Positions 1-9,689 of a stretch of DNA of 64,000 nt are shown one piece after another. The DNA is from Dasyornis broadbenti (Eukaryota > Chordata > Aves > Passeriformes > Dasyornithidae): assembly GCA_013397935.1 (NCBI GenBank), contig VZRN01005390.1:88570-152569 (forward strand), in the 5' to 3' direction. How positions within the stretch are numbered: the first letter of the stretch is position 1; every line of letters begins with the position of its first letter. The notes under the pieces are model-generated. The model saw nothing but the letters and a program-made list of their open reading frames with translations, was not told where the DNA came from and did not search any database. The translations under genes and the position numbers were made by a program.

Positions 1-2096
1 GCCCATGTACCTGGGCACGGCTCACCCCTCACAGTACCTTGTCACCACTCAGGTGAGTCCCACTGCAGTTGGGAGCTGGGGGAGACACCCTGCATAGCTG
101 CATCTCCTAGTGCCTATGGGGCATAGGGATCTCCCAGCTGAGGGGGGCTGCCACAGCATGTTGGGGTGTGTCCTGTCAAAGCCAGGCCTTCTATCCTAGT
201 TCTCTGTGTACGTGCTGGACGAGCGGTTGCCACTGGTGCCCATTCTGAAGTGGGCACACATGATGAAGGCTCCTCCACTCTTTGCCCACCTGATGCCAGG
301 GAATCCTGGGAGGAGCCACAAGGTGCTGCTCGGTGCATCCTGCACCCAGGAGATACTGTTGTTGCAATACCGGGGTAAGAGATCAACCTCCAGGGCCAGG
401 GTTCCTCTGTGCCCACATCCCAGCCTCCTCTCTGCTGGGACTAGCTGCTGCTGGCGTCTGTGCTCACCAGCCAGTTTTTGGGGTGTTTCCTCAGGGGGCA
501 GCCAGTCGGCCTGTCAGCTGGCTGGGACTCCACAGAAGCTGCACAGCATCACAGGGTGCCTGCAGCACCTGCCCACCCAGCTCCCACACCGCCACCACCT
601 GCTCCAGCAGCGCCTCACAGCCCCGGCAACAGGTGAGTGTCCCACGCTGCCCCAAGCTGCAGGTCCTGGTGGGGGAGAAGGTGGAATAGAGTGGGAGTGT
701 AGCCCTTGTCATGGCCTGGCTGGCAAGTGGCTGAAAAAGCAAAAGCAAAGCCCTGAACAATCCTGTGCAAGAGATTAATGCCTTAGAAAACTATGTACAG
801 GGCAGGAGTCTGCAGTGAATGTGCCCACTTAGGGGTGGAGGCAGCCCCCACTTGCTGGCCAGACCTCTGGAGGATCCCCAGGACTGGAACCCTGGTGACA
901 ATGCCTTGCCTGTTCCTGTAGGGATGGCTGCCACACTGCAGGAGGATGGGCCACACAAGTCCATGCTGGTTTTCCAGCTCTCTGAGGCTGGCGATGTCTT
1001 CTGCCAGAGGCTGACCCACAAGGCAGCACAGCCCTGTGCACCCCCATCAAGGGATGAGACCACAACAGCCCCTGGCTCTTCCCCTCTCTTCGAGGCTCCA
1101 GCTAGCAGCCCACAGGGCTTGGATGGTGAGGAAGTAGAGGAGGAAGAGCAAACATTCTACTTGTCCAACCTGGAGGTGATTATCAATGAGGAGGAAGAGG
1201 AGGACATGGGCACACCAGCACCCCTGGAGGAAGCTGAACTCCTGCAGGAGTCCTGTGCCAGCCCCCAGCCCTCCCCCACAGTGCCCAGCCCAGCTGCAGC
1301 CCTGCGGTACCGCCGCTGGCTGAGGGCCTTTTCCAAGGCCTACAAGGAGCACCCCCGGCACACCTGGACCCCTAGCCTCAGCCAGAGGCGCCTCTTTACC
1401 CGCAGAGATCTGGAGGGGCCAGTAGGCCCCAGCACCCTGCAGAGGCAGATGCGCCAGCGGCTGCGCCAAGCCATGTGGGAAGGAGGCCGCATCCAGTGCT
1501 GGGAGCCTTTGGCTGTCCAGCCCCCTCCCCTGCTGCAGACTCTGGAGCCAGCAGGGGGTTTGGACCCCCTGAGCGCCCGTCTGACTGCAGCCTGGGCTGG
1601 GGACTGGGATCAGTGGTGGGAGGAGAGGACGAGCTTCAATGTGGCACAGAGACAGCGGGCGCTGCGGGAGCGGCGGCGGCGGCAGAAGCGAGCCCGGGGG
1701 CGCCGCAGCCTTTCAGCCAGCTTCACCTCCTCCCTCACCTACCAGTCTGAGCTGTCTGAGCTCAGTGATGCGGGCCCCCAAGTGGTCTCCCCGGGCCGTC
1801 CACCCATTTTCTCTCAGGAGGGCTCCCCACCAGCCGGCAGCCCTCCAGTTCGCAGGCCGCTGACCTCACCGGTGCCCGACGAAGCCCTGCTGTCCTCACA
1901 GAGCCTGCGCTGCCGCGGCATCCCCAAGGAACGGCGGAAAACACTACGGGACTACCTGTCAGTGTTGGCTGAGGGGGCCCCTGAGCCCCCAGAGCCCCCT
2001 GGCAGCCAGGCCAGCCAGCTATGCATCCCTTCCTCCCAGAGCCAGCTGTCCTCCGCCTCGCAGCCCTGCCGCAAGCGCCCACGAATGGGCTTCTGA
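1..2096 (+). CDS. TAF1C: TAF1C, 3' part (RNA polymerase I TBP-associated factor subunit C)
   Basis: TAF1C is a subunit of SL1/TIF-IB, the TBP complex that recruits RNA polymerase I to rDNA promoters in the nucleolus. Four exons are visible: up to 52, 200-374, 495-632 and 922-2096; the 5' part lies before the window. Junctions are canonical and phases join. The protein runs through TTQFSVYVLDERLPLVPILKW, then a GSQSACQLAG-type segment, then SMLVFQLSEAGDVFCQRL, an acidic stretch (GEEVEEEEQ), AWAGDWDQWWEERTSFN, a basic run (RERRRRQKRARGRR), GIPKERRKTLRDYLSVLAE and a C-terminus ending RKRPRMGF. The human protein as I know it has the same order, including DERLPLVPMLKW, LFQLSAAGDVFYQQL, EAWAGRGAAWWER and the end KKPRMGF. 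The last exon is long and G/C-rich, with low-complexity Pro/Ser tracts. Identity is highly likely; only the upstream exons are missing. Confidence 0.93.
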
Positions 2097-2101
2097 GTGC
2101 T

Positions 2102-2107
2102 AATAAA
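2102..2107 (+). terminator. TAF1C: TAF1C poly(A) signal
   Basis: An AATAAA hexamer starts six bases after the TAF1C stop codon, so the 3' UTR is extremely short. A T/G-rich stretch (cagttgtttgtc) about 40 bases on fits a downstream element. Confidence 0.75.
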
Positions 2108-2372
2108 CCTGCTTGGCACAGCCTCCCTTCCGGGGTCCTCAGTTGTTTGTCAAGGCACCCACCCTTGGGGCAAGGGAGGTCGTGTGGGACGCTCGGGGTC
2201 GGGACTCCCCCCGGAGAGGGAGTGACCGTCTTCCCACGTCGGAGGGTCCCCGCCGGGATGCTCCGGCGCGAGGGTCACCCATGTGCCATGCGTGGTCGCA
2301 GGCGGGCGCGGGCGCTTTAAGGGGGCGTGGAGCTGGTAGAGCGTGCGAGTGCTGGGGGCGGGAGCGGCAGCC
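2108..2372 (+). promoter_or_regulatory. TAF1C-HINT2 spacer / HINT2 CpG promoter
   Basis: This 265-base spacer separates the TAF1C poly(A) signal from the HINT2 ATG. It becomes CpG-rich toward HINT2 (gcgcgagggtc, ggcgggcgcgggcgcttt, gggggcgtgg), with GC-box-like motifs and no TATA box. It most likely holds the HINT2 core promoter and 5' UTR, since exon 1 of HINT2 begins coding at 2373. The transcription start cannot be fixed from sequence. Confidence 0.55.
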
Positions 2373-3888
2373 ATGGCGGCGGTGCTGGCGTTGGGGTTGG
2401 CGCGGGGCGCGCTGCGCCTGGGGCAGGTGGGCGCGGGCGGACGCGGGGATGGGGTGGATCTCGGAGTAAAGGGGGGACACACCGGGGTATGAGGGGAAAC
2501 AGGGGCAGCGGGCCGGATCCGCACCATTCTCAACGTTGCTTCCACTCTCGGGCAAAGTCCGCGACGGGCATGATGGCCGGGCCGCGCACCCCAAAGACAC
2601 GGCACGGGGCCTCGGAGCACACGTGTGCATCCACCTCCATCCCAGCCTGCGCCCCCGTGGGCACAGCCCCACCGCCACCCCCGTGGACACAAATCCCTGT
2701 CAACTCTGTGGACAGTCCCATTACCCTCGTGAGCACAGCCCCTTGTCACCTTCGTGGACACAGCCTACTGACCAGACTGCAGACAGATCCCTGTCACCCC
2801 TGTGGGCAGAACACCCCATTAGCTGCCTGGGCATCTATACCCTTCACCCCTATAAGTGTCACTCCCGTGTACACCTCTCTATTGCCCCATTTGGATCCCT
2901 CTGTCACACCCAAGCATCACCCCCATGTGCACCCCACCATCACCCTTGTGTGCACCCCCAGGACCCCTGTATGTATCCCACCACTCTCCTCATGCATCCC
3001 TCATCCCTATCCCAGCGTGCACTCCATGTCATCCCCATGTGCATCCCCCCAGGTGTCCCCCTGTCAGTCCCACCTGCACCCCGCTATGTGCTCCCCTCCC
3101 ATCACTTTTACATGCAAATTCCCCCCACATGCCCCTGCCACCCCTGGCCGCGGTGTCCTTGTCTCCGCGGGCACAGGCTGTAAACCCTGTGTGCCCTCAG
3201 CCCCAGCGGTGCCTGTCAGCACCCAGCGGACGGGACGGGGAGGTGGGCAAGGCACAGCGGGCAGCGGCAGCCGGTGAAGAGGCAGGAGGGCAGCCCACCA
3301 TCTTCAGCAAGATCATTGACCGCACCATCCCTGCCACCATCCTCTATGAAGATGACAAGGTAGCTGTAACAGCAGGACCTGTGTCCCCACTGAGGCAGGG
3401 GGGCAGAACCCATGGGTGTGGGGCTTACTCTGCTTCCCCTGGCAGTGCCTGGTTTTCCGTGATGTGGCCCCCCAAGCCCCTGTGCACTTCCTGGTGATCC
3501 CCAAGCGCCCCATCCCCCGGATCAGCCGTGTGACTCCCCAAGACACTGAGGTGAGTCTGGAGGGTCCCTGGGACATTGGTGGTGGGGGTCATACGGTGAT
3601 GACCCTCCCACTCCTCCCTCCTTCAGCTCCTGGGGCATTTGATGGTGGTGGCAGCACGCACAGCGCAGGCAGAAGGGCTGGCTGATGGCTACCGCCTTGG
3701 TGAGTTGCTGTCACCTGCCGTGCTGTGGGGCAGGATTTTTGCTGGTGGTCCTAGGGGCACAGGTATGTGGCCTGACCCATGTCCCTCTCCTGACAGTGAT
3801 CAACGATGGGAAGCATGGCGCACAGTCTGTCTACCACCTGCACCTCCATGTCCTGGGGGGGCGGCAGATGGGCTGGCCCCCAGGCTAA
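2373..3888 (+). CDS. HINT2: HINT2, mitochondrial histidine triad nucleotide-binding protein 2
   Basis: HINT2 is a mitochondrial HIT-family adenosine phosphoramidase. Five coding exons (2373-2426, 3201-3359, 3446-3550, 3627-3699, 3797-3888) sum to 483 bases, giving 160 residues. The start MAAVLALGLARGALRLGQ is an Arg-rich, acid-free leader typical of a mitochondrial presequence. The HIT core follows: PTIFSKIIDRTIPATILYED, CLVFRDVAPQAPVHFLVIPK, LLGHLMVVAARTAQAEGLADG and VINDGKHGAQSVYHLHLHVLGG, ending RQMGWPPG. HLHLH is the catalytic histidine triad (HxHxH). The ending WPPG and the VINDGK block match human HINT2 closely, and the presequence argues against HINT1. All introns are GT-AG and phases agree. 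The poly(A) signal follows at 3911. SPAG8 lies downstream on the same strand and NPR2 beyond it, the conserved 9p13-type order. Confidence 0.97.
2640..3150. repeat. Degenerate CCCCNTGTGCACCCC-type minisatellite in HINT2 intron 1
   Basis: Intron 1 of HINT2 (2427-3200) is dominated by a C-rich imperfect repeat. Variants of 'caccccCATGTGCACCCC' and 'ccTGTCACCcctGTGGACAcag' recur every 20-45 bases. Units differ enough that open reading frames run through by chance. No gene is needed to explain it. Confidence 0.6.
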
Positions 3889-3910
3889 CCCACACTACCT
3901 ACTGTCCCCC

Positions 3911-3916
3911 AATAAA
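3911..3916 (+). terminator. HINT2: HINT2 poly(A) signal
   Basis: AATAAA 23 bases after the HINT2 stop codon, followed by a GT-rich stretch (cttggtggtgacttcagtggctctgtgtc) suited to cleavage-factor binding. Confidence 0.85.
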
Positions 3917-4880
3917 GCATCTCCTTGGTGGTGACTTCAGTGGCTCTGTGTCAGGGTGGCTTTTTTGGGGGGAGGTAGCTGGCCTGGGCAGGGCTAGCAT
4001 CCATTCTTACAGCAGTATAGAGTTGGTACCTTGCTTTTTGCTGTGGGTCTCGGCTGCCCACATTCCATCCTGGCTGTGCTGGAGATGCTCTGGAGTCCCA
4101 CAATTGAAGCAAAAAGGTTTTGTGGGGCTGCCCATAACTCACAGGCAAAAGATTCATCTTGATGCTGGGCTGGGGGAGCAGGCTGGGTGCCACAAGGGTG
4201 TCCCTAAGCTGGGGAACATCCCAGGGGTGTCAGTAGCACACCATGTCCAGGGCTGCCCACGCAACCCCACTGGCACCATACAGCCCCAGCATCCCTCAAT
4301 GTCCCTGCTCTGCCTCAGGTTGTCCCCGCTGCCACCAGCACCCCTGTGGCTGCCAGAGCCCTGCTCTGGACACTGATGCTCCCCTGCTTTTCAAAAGCAG
4401 TTAATTGCACTAGATTGATCGAAAAGCCCTCGGAGCAGGCTTGTTGACTGCACGTGTACTTCTTGTCCACCCCGAAGGGGCCTCTCTGGGAGCTCGCAGG
4501 AGGATCACAGCCCTGAGCAGAGCACAGGGCAGGACAGGCTGCGTGATGGGTGGACCTGCTGCCCCCTCCATGTCACCCGTGTACTCCCCCACACCGCTTG
4601 TGTGCGCACTGCTCACCCCAGAGCCCCCCAGCTGTGCACCACCGAGGGGGACTCACCCCAGACCCGCCCCTCAGCTACACACTGAGGATAACACACTGCA
4701 ACATTCACTCCAGACCCCAAAACTGAGAACCACCGAGGGAAACCGCGCACTGCAGATCCCCCTGCACACAAAGCACCGCCAGCACCGTGCATGCACAGCG
4801 CTGTTTACACCCCTTGACCGCGGTCCCGTGTTCCGTGCCTGCACGTGTCCCCGCCAGCCCCGTGAGGGAGCACACGCCGG
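3917..4880. other. Intergenic, no gene recognised
   Basis: Spacer downstream of HINT2. Long reading frames exist on both strands but show no domain, no splice-consistent partner and no recognisable family. RMRP, which lies elsewhere on human 9p13, was looked for here by its conserved sequence and not seen. Confidence 0.5.
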
Positions 4881-5130
4881 GGTTCGGCGCATGTGGCCGC
4901 CGCTCCCTGCCGCGTGCCTCCCGCGCCCGCTGGGCCGTGGCCGGGTGCCGTGGCTATATTTAGTGGCAGGAGCCGGTGGTGGGGCGGTGTACGGCCCACC
5001 TGGCACCGCCCTCGGGACCGCCTGGGCCCCCGCCAGCCGCCGCGCAGGGGACCGCAGCCCGCCGGGGAGAATGGCGGCTCTGTTCATCCCCCGGCTCGGT
5101 GGCGCTGGCGGCGGGGGGCCCCTGGGAGCT
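4880..5130 (+). promoter_or_regulatory. CpG island with TATA/MEF2-like box and strong-Kozak ATG, no known gene
   Basis: A G+C-rich, CpG-dense island contains CTATATTTAG at 4954-4963, which fits the MEF2 consensus YTAWWWWTAR and could also serve as a TATA box. About 110 bases downstream, gagaATGG at 5071 opens MAALFIPRLGGAGGGG, read for 38 codons to a stop. A splice donor could end that reading frame earlier, but I cannot identify a second exon. This may be the first exon of an unassigned transcript or a distal promoter. It is equally possible that it is only a CpG island. No function is claimed. Confidence 0.3.
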
Positions 5131-7180
5131 GCGTGGGGCTGTGGAAGAGCCCAGTCACTTCCCACACATACACACCCAGTATAGTATGGGGAATGTTTTC
5201 GGGGTGTAAATGAGCCTTAAAATTGTTGATGCTGCTGCTTCCTGCTTCTGAGGCTCAGCACAAGCTGGGGCCACTCTTGGACCCAGGACAGACCTGCTTC
5301 AGGAATGGGTACCTCAAAGAGGGGTTGGGTGTTCGTGGGGACGCTAACAAGAACTCAATGATCCCCAGGGCATAACCCCCCGGGGCTAGCCTGGAGCAGT
5401 CCCCCAGGGAGTGCTGTACGAGGCACAGGGCACGGGCTGGCACGCGAGGTCGGGGCCAGTCGCCTGCCACCGCGTTTGTTCCTGTGCCAGGTTTATTTTG
5501 TCAGTCCCCGAGCAGCGGCAGGGCAGGACGGTGGTCACAGCCCCATGGGGCCGAGGCGGGGGAGGAACGGGGGCCAACGGCTGTTTTGGTTCCTCAGCCG
5601 GAGAGGATCACAAATGACGCAAGTTCCCAAAAGAGCCGGGCGGGGGGGCTGCGGGCGATGTGTCAGCCGGCGAGAGGCAGCCAGATGTGCTCCAGCAGCT
5701 CCAGGACTGCTGGCCCGTGCTGATGCCGCCAAGGCACAGCCCCACAGCGATCCCCCATAGGCCACCCCAGGGGGGTTTGCCCCACAGTGCGTGCTCACCC
5801 CTGGGGTGACATCGCCATGTTCCCCATCCCACAGTGTACTGTGGTGCAGTTAGTGTCCCTTCAGTGTCCTTCAGGCACCCATGCTGCCTGGCCAGGCTTT
5901 TGGCAAGCCCACGTGTGTTTGGTGGGGAAACTGGGGATGCTCCTGGCAACACCACCCAGGGATGCAAGGTGGGGCATGGTCCTTCACCATGAGCCGGGGA
6001 AAACAGGAGCCACTACTGGGCCCGTGGCTGAGCATGGGGGTATGACCAGCAGCAGGCACCCCAGAATCCTCACAGCGAGCTGCCAGCCCTGGGGGCACCT
6101 TGGCACCTCCCTCCAGCGGCCGCAGGGCCGATATGGCCTCAACATGGGGGAGCCATGAGATGGGCTCGGGACAGGTCTCCCGTCTCTCCCTCCTCCCCGC
6201 AGCTGTGCGGCAGATGGGCTTGGAAGAGCCCTTGCTTGGCACAGGGCCGAGCGCCCGCAGGGAGGAGCGGTCCCCAGTGGGGGCCCCCCCAGCCGACCGA
6301 GGCCAGAGGGGCCGAGCACATCCCCAGCCAGGAAAAACAGAGGCCTCAGCGTGGAGCGCACGGTGCCCCGCCGGCGTACACCGCAGAGCACTGGAATAAC
6401 AGCTCTCGCTCCCGAGCTCTCCGCCTTCTGTCAAAGGGCCCTTCTTCTGCTCGGCCTCTGCGGAGATGGGGCCGGGGGCCCGTCGAGGGCTGGTGGTGAG
6501 AGGAGGCAGCTGCTCCACGCCGGCGGGCACCGGCTGCACCCAGCCAGGCGCCCGGCACGTCCCGCCCCGTCACCCTAGGCCAGCTGGGAGTCCCTAGGGC
6601 AAGCGGGCATATCCCTGTGCAAGGGCCAAGCGCTGTGGGCGCCTCTTGGGTCAAACTGCGGGGACCAGTATGTCCTCAGGAGACTTGGACACGTCCCTCC
6701 TGCTGCCCCACTGGTGCTGTGCTGGCCCTGCCAAGGCACGGTGCGCCCCCGAGAACCCCTGCGGCCACCCTTGCCCGAAGTGGCGGCCCCAGGGCGCCGG
6801 GACAGGCTGGCGCGGGAGACATGGACCCCAGGAGTGCGGGACACCCCCGGTTCCGAAGTGCAGCGCAGCGCCCCTACGTCGCTGCAGTCCCCCGCCCNNN
6901 NNNNNNNNNNNNNNNNNNNNNCCCCATCCCCCTGCACCCCCATCCCTCCGCATTCCCGCCGCCTGCACCCTGTCCCTCTTGTGTCCCTAAAGCCCCGTCC
7001 CCTGGACCCTCGTCTCTCCGTGTCACTGTACCCGAGCCACCATTCCTGCACTCCCTTCCCCGCTCCGCGATCTCCATAGATCACGCCCATTAACAGTCTA
7101 ACGCAGCCCCTTGCCACACCCACCCGAGCTCTCCGCCAATAGGAGGCGCGCACGAGCGCGGCTCCACCCACGAACGCGCG
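5130..7180. other. Intergenic CpG-rich spacer upstream of SPAG8
   Basis: Roughly 2 kb of G/C-rich sequence, interrupted by a 24-base gap at 6898-6921. A reverse-strand AATAAA occurs at 5493-5498. Several open frames exist on each strand (for example 222 codons on the minus strand at 5871-6539), as expected in G/C-rich DNA. None shows a recognisable domain. Human has FAM221B beside HINT2, but I see no match to it here. Confidence 0.45.
6898..6921. other. Assembly gap (24 N)
   Basis: Run of 24 undetermined bases inside a G/C-rich stretch. Confidence 0.99.
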
Positions 7181-7234
7181 GCCGCCGTGCACCGTTTCCA
7201 TGGCGAGAGGCGCGGCGCCCCGCGCGCATGCGCC
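7130..7234 (+). promoter_or_regulatory. SPAG8: SPAG8 promoter: CCAAT box and RFX X-box-like site
   Basis: Within 105 bases upstream of the SPAG8 ATG lie CCAAT at 7136-7140 (NF-Y type) and GTTTCCATGGCGAG at 7194-7207. The latter matches the left arm and centre of the RFX X-box (GTTNCCATGGNAAC) but departs in the right arm. X-boxes near the start site are typical of genes for motile cilia and sperm flagella, which fits SPAG8. No TATA box is seen. The assignment is inferred from motifs. Confidence 0.5.
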
Positions 7235-9680
7235 ATGGAGTCGGCAGCCGGCTGCACCTGGGGTTGCGGTCCGGGTCGCGGGCAGCGACGCCTCTTGGGG
7301 TAACCCCCGGTGGGGAGAGTCGGGAGGCAGGGCCTGTGGAGCGTTAGGGGCCAGGGGGGAATGAGAAGATGGTGGGCCCGGCCTGTGGGGAGGTCGCAGC
7401 AGGGAGGGGGCTGAGCCCGGGCAGGGGTGTGGGAAGGATGTTGCTGTGGGAGGTCAAGGGCGCAGAAGGGAGTTATGGAGGGGGACACCCTCCAGATCGC
7501 AGACCCAGCAGCAAGCACTGCTTCTGTCCCCCAAACGGAGAGGAATCCCTTGTCCCTTGCCCCGGTGAGGGGGTGACACTGCAGAGGACCCGGGGTCAGG
7601 ACCCTGCCCATGGTAGTGGGGGCTGGGGACCTGGTTGGCATTGGGGGATGCGCCCCGCTGCCTTTTTTCAGGGTCTTTTCCCATCTGCAGGGGGGCTCTG
7701 ACAAGCCATTTGACTCCCAGATGCTATGGGGAGAGGCCACCGTACAGGGCCCGGGGCGATGAGCCCCGACCTGAGGTGCCCTGGGAGAGGCTCCCTTGCC
7801 ACACTGAAACACTGACAGCCACTGCCAAGAGGCTCCAGGAGATGTCAGGCATAGCCGAGCTGTCCCAGGAGATATCAGACACAGATGCGCTGCCCACTGA
7901 GGCCCTACCGGTCGAGCCCAGCACAGAGCCACCCCTAGACACTGGGAAGGATTCCTCTGGGATTGAGCTGCCTCCCTGGCTTGGAAAGTGGGGGACTTAC
8001 CCCGAGAAGGAGTCTCCCACCGCAGTGCCAGCCCTGCCCCCCACCCCACCCCCGCCAGCAGAGAAGCCCAGCCAGTCCATGCCCCAGCGGAGCCGCGTGA
8101 CCTGCAACTGGCAGAAGGAGGTAACTCCATGAGGGTGATGCCCCTCAAAGCTGGCCCCATGGTGTCCCACCTGCTGATCTTGTGAAGCTCCCTGCTCCTG
8201 GGCAGACCCTGCTCCTTAAATAGCCACCCAGATGACTTTGAGCCCAGCAGGATAGAAAAAGGGATGAAATTCAATAGCACAAAAGCACTGGCAGGCACAT
8301 GGGGAGTAACAGCGAGGCTTTGGGAGGAAGTCTGGGATCCTGCAGCTGGGGAGCAGGAGCTGTGTGTCACAGCCCATCACAGTGATGTGGGGATGCCTGC
8401 TTGGGCAGGCCAGGCTGGGGGCACCTGATGGGCCAAGCTGTGCCACAGGCTGGGGACCTCGTAGGTTTTTCAAGTGCCACAGGAGCACTTGCCCAGGGGC
8501 AGTCTGGGCACCCAAGTGCTTGGGATAGCTGTACAAGGCTGGCTGACCTCCACCAGGCAGGATAGGTCAGCCCTGCCCATGCTATGTCCCTGCTCCAGAT
8601 TTCCCAAGTTTCTGCCCAGAGTACCATAACCCCTCTTTGCTGCTTGTGCCTCTAGGGCTATCAAAAACCTAAAACCCAGGAGTGGGCATGGGGCACTGCA
8701 GTCTGGGCCCCTGCCCCCTGCCACAGCCCCCAGTGTCCATGCCCAGGTACTCGTGGACCCTCTGGACTCTCAGCCAGGGAAGGATCTGGGCAGCGAGGAC
8801 TCCCAGCATGGCTACCATGGACTGCCGATCCACCAGTTTCTCTCCTCGCACACCAACAGCTCCACCCCGAAGAACTGCCCATATCCCAGGGTCCTGCTGC
8901 TGGGGCAAGGTGAGGCTGAACCCCGCAAGCCATGTGCACCCCAAAAAGGCAGCAGGGGAATCTTAGCTGGGGGGCTGATGGCACCTTCCCCTCTGCAGGG
9001 CAGCGGAAGGCCATGCTGGCAGCCATGCTCTACGAGAAATACAGGCAAGCCTGCACCTCTGCATAACACCCACCCCTGGGGCTATGCCCCAGAGGAGGGG
9101 ACCTGCGGGGCAGGGATCCCAGAGCTGAGGGGTGCGGGGTCTACTCTGACTGCAGTAAGGAGACAGAGGAGGAGATCCATCCCCGCCCGAGGCGCATGGA
9201 ATCTATCTCCACCACACACCAGGATTACTGTGCCAAGGGTTTCCAGTCCATACCCCTGCCCATCACCCAGGTACAGGCAGTAGACATGCCCCACCCCAGC
9301 TTGCAGCAGGCTCCAGGGAGGCTGCAAGGCTCCCATGTCCCGCTGAGCATGCCAATCCCCCTGCCCACATTTTGCTTCCACTGCAGCCTCACAACTACTT
9401 AACGGAGCAGCCAACCAGCTTCTGGCTGGAGCAAGCCCGCGGACAGCCGGTGAGCTCCCCACCGCCCTGCCCTGCCAGCACAATGTGGGTCTCAGCTGCT
9501 AACAGAGACTTCTCCAATTCTCTCCAGGGTGTCACCAGCATCTTTGGTAGAAACATTCCCTTCAAGAGGAATGCAGCCTTCTCCACTCCCATTACCATGT
9601 ACCTAGGGCATCCCAAGCCCTTCAACCTCAAAAACCCCTACGACCCCCTGAGCAGCCAGCTCCAGCCCCACAAGCAATAA
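7235..9680 (+). CDS. SPAG8: SPAG8, sperm-associated antigen 8 (axonemal microtubule inner protein)
   Basis: SPAG8 is a testis/ciliary protein that binds microtubules inside axonemal doublets. Seven exons (7235-7299, 7691-8120, 8747-8909, 8999-9044, 9156-9270, 9387-9449, 9528-9680) total 1035 bases, giving 344 residues with consistent phase. The N-terminal half is Pro/Glu/Ser-rich and poorly conserved. The C-terminal half is diagnostic: QRKAMLAAMLYEKY, MESISTTHQDY, PHNYLTEQPTSFWLEQ, GVTSIFGRNIPFKRNAAFST and NPYDPL. These parallel human KREAMLEMLLQHQ, VESVTHHDY, KPHDYRQEQPETFWIQ and the FRKNCSFSTP block. The short Ser/Gly repeats of human SPAG8 are absent, so this protein is shorter. The intron after 9044 uses a GC donor (AG|GCAAGC). 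The stop codon overlaps the poly(A) hexamer. An ATG at 7228 opens another frame and is not used here. It lies between HINT2 and NPR2, as in human. Confidence 0.92.
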
Positions 9681-9681
9681 A
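9676..9681 (+). terminator. SPAG8: SPAG8 poly(A) signal overlapping its stop codon
   Basis: The last codons read CAC AAG CAA TAA A; the hexamer AATAAA at 9676-9681 contains the TAA stop at 9678-9680. The next stretch (caaggggacacaggtggtcc) is mildly GT-rich. The 3' UTR would be only about 15-30 bases. Confidence 0.7.
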
Positions 9682-9689
9682 AAGCAAGG

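Noticed and set aside
2856..3497. Frame through HINT2 intron 1 and exons 2-3
   Set aside because: Product of the C-rich minisatellite; not consistent with HINT2 splicing.
4441..5184. Plus-strand 247-codon frame
   Set aside because: Runs through spacer and CpG island with no domain and Pro/Arg-rich composition; only its last codons overlap the orphan ATG noted separately.
3917..7180. RMRP or FAM221B, located near this block in human
   Set aside because: No stretch resembles RMRP RNA or FAM221B protein.
7090..8370. Minus-strand 426-codon open frame
   Set aside because: It is antisense to SPAG8 exon 2 and its promoter; the frame stays open because of G/C bias. No domain.
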